Assembly: GCA_016866815.1 (NCBI GenBank)
Contig: VGKZ01000027.1
Location: 1 to 11,818, forward strand
Direction: 5' to 3'
Length of the DNA: 11,818 nucleotides
Source: Candidatus Peregrinibacteria bacterium
GTDB taxonomy: Bacteria; Patescibacteriota; Gracilibacteria; Peribacterales; Peribacteraceae
This document shows, in pieces, positions 7,327 through 11,818 of this stretch. The position numbers and the translations under genes are program-made. Under the pieces are notes generated by a model. The model saw nothing but the letters and a program-made list of their open reading frames with translations. It was not told where the DNA came from and did not search any database. Numbering within the stretch: position 1 is the stretch's first letter; the number at the start of each line of letters is the position of its first letter.

Positions 7327-7334
7327 AAGGGGGA
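7327..7334 (+). promoter_or_regulatory. Shine-Dalgarno sequence that decides the start at 7339
   Basis: AAGGGGGA lies 4-5 nt before the ATG at 7339. It is the only purine-rich ribosome-binding site I find in front of any gene here, and it makes ATG 7339 a better start than the in-frame GTG at 7312. Confidence 0.6.
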
Positions 7335-7338
7335 TGTC

Positions 7339-8013
7339 ATGAAGATTGTGGAGTTGTTCCCGGAGATCGCCAGGCGAGTGCGAGAGGACCACCTTGGTGG
7401 CGGTCTGATCACCCATCATAATTTTCAGCATGCGTATCGAGTGGGCCAAGCAGCCTATACGATCGCACTGAAACAGTGGGGGGACGAGGTCGTCGCGCGG
7501 AAGGCCGGAGTCGCAGGACTTGGCCATAACGCAGACCGACTCATCCGGCACCAGTTTGGCGTAGTGACTACTGATGCAATCCGCAATCTCCTCAGTCGAT
7601 GGATCGGGGATGAGTTTGCGGACGAAGGAATCGCGGAGGTTCAGCATGCGGTCCTGAATCACGGTGACATCAACCGAGCCGGCGATGATCGCGTTCTGAT
7701 CGCATTGAAAGATGGGGACAGATATGTGAACCTCGCACTGGATATCGTGATGCGGTCGGCGTTGCACTTCAGTACGCTGCCGCCTCTCGATTCTGTCTAC
7801 TTCTTGGATGCTCCGGGGGCTACTTACAATGATCCCAAGAGTGTCTTGCAAGATGTCATGGCATCACTTGATTGGGTCGATCCAACGTCGCGCGTCTGCA
7901 TTCGCACAACGGCCGCCCTTCGTATGGCTGGCCCGCGCGCCGCAGCACTGCGTTTCTATCGAGACACACTGCTCGCCCAACTCAAAGAGGAGGATGCCTT
8001 TCCCTTGTCCTGA
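7339..8013 (+). CDS. HD-domain-like protein with HN in place of the HD doublet
   Basis: A 224-residue all-alpha protein that looks like an HD-superfamily metal-dependent phosphohydrolase. HHNFQHAYRVGQAAYTIA (26-43) resembles the first HD helix with the first metal His. LGHNADRLI (61-69) occupies the doublet position, as His63-Asn64 instead of His-Asp. A later His (LNHGDIN, His108) and IALKDGDRYVNLALD (121-135, Asp125 or Asp127) resemble the remaining ligands. HD proteins hydrolyse nucleotides or phosphodiesters; loss of the Asp would change or abolish metal binding, so activity is uncertain. It ends convergently with the aminotransferase gene across a hairpin at 8030-8058. It has its own promoter and Shine-Dalgarno, so it is probably not part of the sugar operon. 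The substrate is unknown. Confidence 0.72.
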   Translation: MKIVELFPEIARRVREDHLGGGLITHHNFQHAYRVGQAAYTIALKQWGDEVVARKAGVAGLGHNADRLIRHQFGVVTTDAIRNLLSRWIGDEFADEGIAEVQHAVLNHGDINRAGDDRVLIALKDGDRYVNLALDIVMRSALHFSTLPPLDSVYFLDAPGATYNDPKSVLQDVMASLDWVDPTSRVCIRTTAALRMAGPRAAALRFYRDTLLAQLKEEDAFPLS

Positions 8014-8029
8014 TCATAGGGTTCACTTG

Positions 8030-8058
8030 AAGCTCCGGTCCATTATGGCCCGGAGCTT
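8030..8058. terminator. Hairpin between convergent genes, possible bidirectional terminator
   Basis: AAGCTCCGG pairs perfectly with CCGGAGCTT over 9 bp, and two more pairs form inside after one mismatch, leaving the loop ATTAT. It sits between the HD-like stop (8013) and the aminotransferase stop (8059-8061). Neither side has more than a short T-run, so termination would be weak or assisted. Confidence 0.6.
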
Positions 8059-9180
8059 TCACATGTCTGCGATACTCCGTACACACTCGCATACGTATTC
8101 GATCTCCTCGTTGGTAATGGCGAGACCGGAGGGCAGGTAGAAACCACGCTGTGCGATGTCTTCCGTCACGGGGAAGCGGTCTTTCGTTGGATAGAGCTCC
8201 GCGATCGCGGGCTGACTGTGGCACGGGTAGAAGAACTCGCGGGTATCAACACCTTTCTCTTTGAGCTTTGCGCAGAGGTCGTCTTTGCTCATGCCGAAGG
8301 ACTTCTCGACCAGTACCGCGTACATCCAGTACACATTTTCCGCATAACCTTTCGTCACCGGCAGGCGCAATCCCTCGATGCCCTTGAGTCCTGCATTGTA
8401 TAGCGCAGCCATGGAGCGCTTTCGGTCCAGAAATCTCTCCACGGATTCCATCTGACCGAGGCCGACAGCGGCCTGCAGGTTGGTGGGGCGGTAGTTGTAA
8501 CCGAGTTCTTCGTGTACGAAGCGCTTTTTCTTCGAATGTGCCAGATCGGCAAGACTGCGGACACGTTCGTTGATCACATCATCGTTGGTACACACCATTC
8601 CACCTTCACCGGTCGTGATGATTTTGTTTCCGTAGAAACTGAATGCGCTAACCGTACCGAGCGAGCCGCATTTTTTCCCTTTGTATGTCGCACCATGTAC
8701 TTCCGCAGCGTCTTCCAGTATTCCGATGCCATGCTCCTTCGCGATGGAGAGGATCGGATCCATATCGCAGCTGTGGCCGTAGATGTGCACCGGCATGATG
8801 GCCTTCGTTTTCTTCGTTATTCTGGCTTCTAGAAGCGACGGATCGAGGTTATAGGTTTCGGGGTCTACATCGACGAAGACCGGTGTGGCACCCGTGTACA
8901 TCACCGCGAATGCCGACGCGATCATCGTGAAATCCGGGACGATCACTTCATCGCCGGGACCGACGCCAAGGCCGAGGAGTCCCAGGTGCAGCGCGGACGT
9001 TCCGCTGGTCGTGAAGAGCGCGTGCTTCACACCGATGAAATCGGCAAATGCCTTTTCGAATTTCCCGATGCACGGACCTGCCGAGGAAATCCATCCGGTT
9101 TCCATCGCTTCATTGACGTAACGCTTCGCTGCATCGGTAATGAGCGGAGCATTCACCGGTACTTTGCGGGAGGCACTCAT
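8059..9180 (-). CDS. per: DegT/DnrJ/EryC1 aminotransferase, probable GDP-perosamine synthase
   Basis: A 373-residue PLP-dependent sugar aminotransferase. It converts GDP-4-keto-6-deoxymannose to GDP-perosamine with glutamate as the usual amino donor. The N-terminal block has TGWISSAGPCIGKFEKAFADF (28-48). TTSGTSALHLGLLGLGVGPG (57-76) binds the PLP phosphate. PVHIYGHSCDMDPI (130-143) and EDAAEVHGATYKGKKCG (156-172) contain Asp157, which should contact the PLP ring nitrogen. The Schiff-base Lys is Lys186 in FSFYGNKIITTGEGGM. Length and motif spacing closely match known GDP-perosamine synthases, in which the Lys has the same number, as far as I recall. Its start overlaps the cupin stop (ATGA), so the two are coupled. 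The canonical dehydratase at 11184 would make its substrate. A related 4-amino sugar synthase cannot be excluded. Confidence 0.85.
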   Translation of the reverse strand: MSASRKVPVNAPLITDAAKRYVNEAMETGWISSAGPCIGKFEKAFADFIGVKHALFTTSGTSALHLGLLGLGVGPGDEVIVPDFTMIASAFAVMYTGATPVFVDVDPETYNLDPSLLEARITKKTKAIMPVHIYGHSCDMDPILSIAKEHGIGILEDAAEVHGATYKGKKCGSLGTVSAFSFYGNKIITTGEGGMVCTNDDVINERVRSLADLAHSKKKRFVHEELGYNYRPTNLQAAVGLGQMESVERFLDRKRSMAALYNAGLKGIEGLRLPVTKGYAENVYWMYAVLVEKSFGMSKDDLCAKLKEKGVDTREFFYPCHSQPAIAELYPTKDRFPVTEDIAQRGFYLPSGLAITNEEIEYVCECVRSIADM

Positions 9181-9590
9181 CGCGAATCGCGGAAAACTTT
9201 ATCTTTCTCTTTGCCGGGGTAGGGCCCCTGCTTCACTTCCAGTATCCGTGTCTTCTCCAGCATCTTCAGCTCGTGTCCGCCGCGAATGAAGACGATGCAG
9301 TCGCCGCCTTGAGCAATAGCTTTGCCAAGCGCATTCCATTCCTCATCGTAGACCGTGACTTCCACCTTCCCTTCCTGTATCCACAGAAATTCTCCGACAT
9401 GCTGCAGATCAATCGAACGGGGCAGGTGACTGTGTGCTTTGACCTCGTATCCTGCTTCGCGACTGAAGAGGATGACCTGCAGTGGATCGTTATCTTCGGT
9501 CACGCTGAGGACATTTGGGCAGGCGATATCTGCGTGAAATATCTTGGCGTACACCATACCGTCTTTGCCAATGACGAGCGGCATGTTCAT
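9177..9590 (-). CDS. Cupin-fold protein coupled to the aminotransferase
   Basis: A 137-residue single-domain cupin. Motif 1 is EVKAHSHLPRSIDLQHVGEFLWIQEGKVEVTVYD (49-82), giving His53, His55 and Glu67 as likely metal ligands, with a longer gap to the Glu than the classic spacing. Motif 2 is GGDCIVFIRGGHELKM (95-110) with His106. The tail ILEVKQGPYPGKEKDK resembles small cupins I recall beside DegT aminotransferase genes in surface-glycan clusters. The role may be isomerase, epimerase or sugar-sensing, and is not established. I choose the ATG at 9590 because a TATACT box would begin transcription one base before it. The reading frame stays open upstream to 9797, but that part crosses the palindromic repeats and has no homologous look. 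The stop overlaps the aminotransferase start in ATGA. Confidence 0.82.
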   Translation of the reverse strand: MNMPLVIGKDGMVYAKIFHADIACPNVLSVTEDNDPLQVILFSREAGYEVKAHSHLPRSIDLQHVGEFLWIQEGKVEVTVYDEEWNALGKAIAQGGDCIVFIRGGHELKMLEKTRILEVKQGPYPGKEKDKVFRDSR

Positions 9591-9597
9591 GCGCTTG

Positions 9598-9603
9598 AGT
9601 ATA
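9598..9603 (-). promoter_or_regulatory. Candidate -10 box of the cupin-aminotransferase operon
   Basis: TATACT (5 of 6) on the minus strand predicts a start at 9591, one base before the cupin ATG at 9590. No convincing -35 is visible at 16-18 nt and no Shine-Dalgarno is present. The spacing fits a leaderless transcript. Confidence 0.5.
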
Positions 9604-9624
9604 GTGCAACCCTCTTGCTTGCAG

Positions 9625-9641
9625 AATGCCGATGCGGCATT
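9625..9641. repeat. Hairpin AATGCCG-ATG-CGGCATT
   Basis: A perfect 7-bp stem with a 3-nt loop, followed on the plus strand by TTTGTT, as in an intrinsic terminator. No plus-strand gene ends here, so it could only stop antisense readthrough toward the methyltransferase, or serve as a control element 35 bp upstream of the cupin start. Confidence 0.5.
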
Positions 9642-9683
9642 TTTGTTATAGTTTGATGCTATTGTGTCGCAAAATAGACATAT

Positions 9684-9719
9684 GTCGCGAAACCCGCACT
9701 TGCTGCGGGTTGTAGCGAC
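9684..9719. terminator. Two-tier hairpin downstream of the methyltransferase
   Basis: GTCGC and GCGAC form an outer stem, and AACCCGCA and TGCGGGTT form an inner 8-bp stem with loop CTTGC. The GC-rich inner stem followed by TTTCG on the minus strand could terminate the methyltransferase transcript, though the T-run is weak. It may instead be a mobile intergenic repeat. Confidence 0.45.
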
Positions 9720-9736
9720 TCTTTTGAAGGGAAGGA

Positions 9737-9756
9737 CCTGCCTGCCGGCAGGCAGG
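9737..9756. repeat. 20-bp perfect palindrome CCTGCCTGCCGGCAGGCAGG
   Basis: A self-complementary 20-mer made of CTGCC and GGCAG blocks, lying between the cupin and methyltransferase genes. From memory this sequence recurs in intergenic DNA of many Candidate Phyla Radiation genomes, where false ORFs across it read PAGRQ, as the upstream-open cupin frame does here. It is a dispersed repeat and not part of a gene. Confidence 0.85.
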
Positions 9757-9762
9757 GAGCTC

Positions 9763-9791
9763 GTGAGAGGAAACCGTAGGTTTCCTTTCAC
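9763..9791. terminator. Stem-loop overlapping the methyltransferase stop codon
   Basis: GTGAGAGGAAACC pairs with GGTTTCCTTTCAC over 13 positions with one G-T pair; the loop is GTA. It covers the minus-strand TGA at 9788-9790. No T-run follows, so it is more likely an mRNA 3'-end stabiliser or part of a compound terminator with the hairpins beyond it. Confidence 0.5.
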
Positions 9792-10531
9792 GCCCACTCT
9801 CCGTCCAGGCAGATGATCAGCGCATTTGCGAAGGAATAGGGTGTTGAAAATTGCCGGGAGAGTGCGCGATCAGCAGTGGTTTCTTCCCATTGATGCTTTG
9901 CAGTACGCTCAAAGTAGTGCTTCTTTGCGACAAGGTTGTCCCGTTCCAACCTGATTACTGCATCCGGATTGTACCCGATCGGGATTGTGAAGAAGAAGCG
10001 TCCGCCGGGAGCGAGGACAGACTGTAGTTTGCGTATGGCGGCCGTGAATTTTTCCGGGTCTCGCTGCTTCTCGTCAAAGCCAACGTGCTCCAGCGTGGAG
10101 ACACTGATGATGAGGTCGTATTTCGTTTGTGACTCGAAATCAATGATGTCCTGGTTGAGCACGCTTTTCCCCTTTTCATATTTATCGAGAATGTCCCAGT
10201 GTCCGCTTATGTAATGCGAGAGAACATTGCCGACCTCAAGTGTCCGTCCACTGGAAGAGCGCATCAGATCCGCGGCAATAGCGATCTCGATCGAGCGTTC
10301 ATTATCGAACGTCGTGTTGTACCAGTGGCAGAAGTAACGGTAGTCCTTGCCGCGGAAATGGAACGTACGTTTTCCAAGTGTCATGGAGTAGAAGGGTGTC
10401 ATGAGCACTTTGAAGAATGTGCAGATGATCATGACGATGGCTGACGGCAAACCGTCAGTTTCCATGGTGCAGCGGAATCGTACCCAAATCACACCAAGCG
10501 TGCCTTTCACTCGATCATATCGTGGTTGCAT
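9788..10531 (-). CDS. Class I SAM-dependent methyltransferase
   Basis: A 247-residue methyltransferase. SAM-binding motif I appears as TLEVGNVLSHY (97-107), a degenerate form with Glu-x-Gly and no second Gly. VLNQDIID (124-131) supplies the acidic strand-2 end. YDLIISVSTLEHVG (138-151) is strand 4 with its LEHV helix, and LAPGGRFFFTIPIGYNP (173-189) is strand 5. The N-terminal region (30-75) is hydrophobic and aromatic, with an FRGKDYRYFCHWYNTTFDNERS segment. The minus-strand frame is open to 10732, but that extension runs through the palindrome and the divergent gene. Start 10531 (MQPRYDRVKG) leaves a normal 90-bp divergent gap; 10465 (METDGLPS, 225 residues) is also possible. The substrate is unknown, perhaps a glycan methyl cap. 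Confidence 0.82.
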   Translation of the reverse strand: MQPRYDRVKGTLGVIWVRFRCTMETDGLPSAIVMIICTFFKVLMTPFYSMTLGKRTFHFRGKDYRYFCHWYNTTFDNERSIEIAIAADLMRSSSGRTLEVGNVLSHYISGHWDILDKYEKGKSVLNQDIIDFESQTKYDLIISVSTLEHVGFDEKQRDPEKFTAAIRKLQSVLAPGGRFFFTIPIGYNPDAVIRLERDNLVAKKHYFERTAKHQWEETTADRALSRQFSTPYSFANALIICLDGEWA

Positions 10532-10545
10532 TGCGCGCACTCTAC

Positions 10546-10563
10546 TACCACGTATACGTGGTA
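10546..10563. promoter_or_regulatory. 18-bp perfect palindrome in a divergent promoter region (candidate operator)
   Basis: TACCACGTATACGTGGTA is fully self-complementary. It lies 14 bp upstream of the minus-strand methyltransferase start and 20 bp upstream of the weak -35 of the GtrA gene. A weak minus-strand promoter (TTGTTT, then TAGAGT ending at 10539) would have this palindrome as its spacer. A related half site, CGTATACT, overlaps the GtrA -10 about 55 bp away centre to centre. This is the geometry of a dimeric regulator binding site. Confidence 0.55.
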
Positions 10564-10582
10564 AACAAGAAACTTGTTCGGT

Positions 10583-10613
10583 TTGGAAGTAGTGAGCTTG
10601 TAACGCGTATACT
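10583..10613 (+). promoter_or_regulatory. Candidate promoter of the GtrA gene, predicted near-leaderless
   Basis: TATACT (10608-10613; 5 of 6) predicts a start at 10620, two bases before the ATG at 10622. The best -35 is TTGGAA at 10583-10588 with a long 19-nt spacer. No Shine-Dalgarno precedes the ATG. Confidence 0.5.
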
Positions 10614-10621
10614 ACTTTTCG

Positions 10622-11008
10622 ATGATCAGGTTGATCAGGTCGCACATCGGCCAATTCTCCCTGTATGCCCTCAGTGGCGGCACGTCGGCTGTCGCAGACT
10701 TCGGCAGCTACTTTCTCTTTCTGCATCTTCACATGTGGTATGTCGCAGCATCACTCATGAGTGGCGTCATCGGTTTTTTCACGGCGTTCCTGCTCCACAA
10801 GTATGTGGTCTTCAGGAAAAATGACGATTTCCTGAAGCATCTCCGGCGATATTTCTGTGTGGAGATGACCAATACCCTCATCACGACCGGCCTTCTTTTT
10901 CTCCTTGTACATGAGCTCATGATCGATCCCAGACCGGCACGTTTCGTTGCCATCGCTCCAGTGATTCTGTGGAATTTCTTCGTATATAAGATGTTTGTCT
11001 ATGTATAA
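10622..11008 (+). CDS. GtrA-family membrane protein
   Basis: A 128-residue polytopic membrane protein of the GtrA/DPMS family. Four hydrophobic segments are visible: about 12-32 (SLYALSGGTSAVADFGSYFL), 36-57 (LHMWYVAASLMSGVIGFFTA), 81-98 (TNTLITTGLLFLLVHEL) and 106-128 (ARFVAIAPVILWNFFVYKMF). Family marks are the G-x-x-x-A-x-x-D in helix 1, FLLHKYVVF after helix 2, and the C-terminal NFFVYKMFVYV, the counterpart of the usual NFxxxRxWVF. GtrA proteins are thought to help move or present polyprenyl-phosphate-linked sugars across the membrane for glycan modification. The GT2 enzyme at 3378 would be a suitable partner, although it is 6.5 kb away. The gene is divergent from the methyltransferase across an 18-bp palindrome. 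Confidence 0.9.
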   Translation: MIRLIRSHIGQFSLYALSGGTSAVADFGSYFLFLHLHMWYVAASLMSGVIGFFTAFLLHKYVVFRKNDDFLKHLRRYFCVEMTNTLITTGLLFLLVHELMIDPRPARFVAIAPVILWNFFVYKMFVYV

Positions 11009-11024
11009 GCACGACAAGGATGAC

Positions 11025-11044
11025 TAGCCTGTTAGCCTGTAGGC
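11025..11044. repeat. Tandem TAGCCTGT pair with adjoining inverted GCCTGTAGGC
   Basis: Two exact copies of TAGCCTGT (11025-11040) run into AGGCAGGGG, so that GCCT-GT-AGGC forms a small dyad at 11035-11044. It lies in the 175-bp gap between the GtrA and dehydratase genes and may be a degenerate relative of the palindrome at 9737. Confidence 0.5.
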
Positions 11045-11132
11045 AGGGGTACCTGAATTCAACGTTTTCCTCGATTTTCCCGATTTCTTTCCGCTATCCT
11101 GTGCGTCATGGCAGTGAAGAAAGCGGTGATCA

Positions 11133-11152
11133 CCCTTCGACTTCGCTCAGGG
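11133..11152. repeat. Dispersed repeat element CCCTTCGACTTCGCTCAGGG
   Basis: A 20-bp element with CCCT/AGGG ends and an internal TTCGACTTCG. From memory this is a widespread intergenic repeat in environmental bacterial genomes; its complement reads as ALSEVEG in false ORFs, as it does here. It lies 32 bp before the dehydratase start, directly after the MAVKKAVIT codons. Confidence 0.7.
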
Positions 11153-11171
11153 CAAGACCACTCGAAAAATC

Positions 11172-11177
11172 TATTAT
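11172..11177 (+). promoter_or_regulatory. Candidate -10 box of the canonical dehydratase gene
   Basis: TATTAT (5 of 6) predicts a transcription start at 11184, exactly the A of the ATG. No clear -35 is visible and no Shine-Dalgarno is present. The arrangement matches those before 6253, 9590 and 10622. Confidence 0.5.
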
Positions 11178-11183
11178 GGTCCT

Positions 11184-11818
11184 ATGACTCGTAAAACCGC
11201 ACTCATCACCGGCATTACCGGACAGGACGGTTCCTACCTGGCCGAATTGCTCCTGAGCAAGGGGTACGAAGTCCACGGCGTTGCACGGCGGGCATCCACG
11301 TTCAATCGCGAGCGTATCGATCATCTTTTTTCCGATGTACGTTATCCGGACAAGCCGATCGAACTGCACTATGGAGATTTAGGGGACAGTAACTCACTCC
11401 TCAGGATTCTGATGAAGATCCGTCCGGATGAGATCTACAACCTCGCCGCCCAGTCGCACGTTGGCATCAGCTTCGATATTCCCGAGTACACCAGTGATGT
11501 CACCGGCGTCGGTGTCGTGCGCTTTCTGGAACTCCTCCGCAGCATCGAACTCCCCACCCGTTTCTATCAGGCCAGCTCCAGCGAGCTCTTCGGCAAGGCA
11601 CTGGAGACCCCGCAGTCGGAGAAGACGCCTTTCTATCCCCGCAGTCCCTACGCGTGTGCCAAAGCTTTCGCATTCGACATCACCCGTAATTATCGCGAGA
11701 GCTACGGCATGTACGCTTGTAACGGTATCCTCTTCAACCACGAGTCTCCGCGGCGCGGCAAGAACTTCGTCACCCGCAAAATCACGTACACTCTTGCGGC
11801 AATAAAGGCCGGCAAGCA
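11184..11818 (+). CDS. gmd: GDP-mannose 4,6-dehydratase (partial, 3' end outside window)
   Basis: The first 211 residues of a canonical enzyme that converts GDP-mannose to GDP-4-keto-6-deoxymannose, the precursor of GDP-perosamine, GDP-fucose and GDP-rhamnose. It starts MTRKTALITGITGQDGSYLA with the NADP-binding GITGQDG (10-16) and HGVARRASTFN (31-41). NLAAQSHVGISF (86-97) and QASSSELFGK (129-138) follow. The catalytic set is Ser132, Glu134, Tyr156 and Lys160 (YACAK), then FNHESPRRGKNFVTRKIT (184-201). About one third of the usual 340-370 residues is missing past the window edge. The ATG at 11184 fits family N-termini and an upstream TATTAT box. Its product should feed the aminotransferase at 8059. 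The Asn-variant paralogue at 6253 shares most motifs but lacks the Glu. Confidence 0.95.
   Translation, partial: MTRKTALITGITGQDGSYLAELLLSKGYEVHGVARRASTFNRERIDHLFSDVRYPDKPIELHYGDLGDSNSLLRILMKIRPDEIYNLAAQSHVGISFDIPEYTSDVTGVGVVRFLELLRSIELPTRFYQASSSELFGKALETPQSEKTPFYPRSPYACAKAFAFDITRNYRESYGMYACNGILFNHESPRRGKNFVTRKITYTLAAIKAGK

Larger units (their letters stand above)
11108..11194 (+). pseudogene. Possible remnant of a dehydratase 5' end, or leader peptide (28 codons)
   Basis: ATG at 11108 opens a 28-codon frame beginning MAVKKAVIT, which matches the usual start of GDP-mannose dehydratases (compare MTRKTALIT at 11184). Immediately after ATCACC the sequence becomes the CCCT...AGGG repeat and the likeness ends. 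The frame stops at TAA 11192-11194, overlapping the intact dehydratase start by 11 bp in another frame. TATCCT (11095-11100) would give a start one base before this ATG. It could be a duplicated, interrupted gene start, a short leader ORF, or chance. Confidence 0.3.

Noticed and set aside
9591..9797. N-terminal extension of the cupin frame
   Set aside because: It translates the palindrome and hairpins (LPAGRQ) and overlaps the methyltransferase end; a -10 box and ATG at 9590 fit better.
10442..10458. Small hairpin TGACGG-CAAA-CCGTCA in the methyltransferase gene
   Set aside because: It is a 6-bp stem inside coding sequence with no following T-run; it is probably chance.
10532..10732. N-terminal extension of the methyltransferase frame
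   Set aside because: It runs through the 18-bp palindrome and into the divergent GtrA gene, and has no methyltransferase-like content.
1..11818. Alternative genetic code with TGA read as glycine, as in some candidate phyla
   Set aside because: TGA ends many intact family-length proteins here and forms ATGA start-stop overlaps at 4103 and 9177, so it acts as a stop.
1..11818. tRNA, rRNA, riboswitch or transposase genes
   Set aside because: I found no cloverleaf-like segment, no known riboswitch core and no transposase motif; intergenic gaps are all under 200 bp and are accounted for by promoters, repeats and hairpins.

Overview
This 11.8 kb window is a glycan-biosynthesis locus. It encodes enzymes that make, modify, transfer and probably move unusual deoxysugars for a cell-surface polysaccharide or glycoconjugate. 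I can identify the organism only loosely. The DNA is moderately GC-rich, TGA is used as an ordinary stop (so not code 25), nearly all genes lack a Shine-Dalgarno sequence, and intergenic gaps carry a 20-bp palindrome built on CTGCC/GGCAG and a CCCT...AGGG element. From memory, such repeats are common in metagenome-derived Candidate Phyla Radiation genomes; a relatively GC-rich lineage such as Peribacteria/Peregrinibacteria would fit. This placement is a guess.

Left part (1-4861): the last codons of a probable cytidylyltransferase, then a GT4 glycosyltransferase on the plus strand. A TPR-like protein of unknown function follows on the minus strand; its 3' end overlaps the GT4 gene by 19 bp. 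The plus strand resumes with a CDP-paratose 2-epimerase-like SDR enzyme, a GT2 enzyme of the polyprenyl-phosphate mannosyltransferase type, and a SAM methyltransferase coupled to it by an ATGA overlap. Middle part (4909-8061): a three-domain sugar C-methyltransferase, a divergent GDP-mannose 4,6-dehydratase homologue whose catalytic Glu is replaced by Asn, and a small HD-domain-like protein with HN in place of HD. The last has its own promoter and the only convincing Shine-Dalgarno in the window.

Right part (8059-11818): a minus-strand pair, cupin then GDP-perosamine synthase-type aminotransferase, again joined by ATGA; a minus-strand methyltransferase; a GtrA-family membrane protein divergent from it across an 18-bp perfect palindrome; and the 5' two thirds of a canonical GDP-mannose 4,6-dehydratase running off the window. 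The pathway read from this is GDP-mannose to GDP-4-keto-6-deoxymannose (GMD) to GDP-perosamine (PerA), with the cupin, methyltransferases, glycosyltransferases and GtrA supplying modification, polymer assembly and perhaps membrane translocation.

The least ordinary signals are: (1) repeated -10 hexamers placed so that transcription would begin 0-3 nt before the start codon (genes starting at 2179, 6253, 9590, 10622 and 11184), suggesting leaderless mRNAs; (2) the Asn-substituted dehydratase paralogue beside a canonical one; (3) the HN-variant HD protein; (4) an 18-bp palindrome in the divergent promoter region; (5) a fragment resembling a dehydratase start (MAVKKAVIT) cut off by a dispersed repeat just upstream of the intact dehydratase. 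No RNA genes, CRISPR array or transposase were seen, and no stretch over 300 bp lacks a gene.
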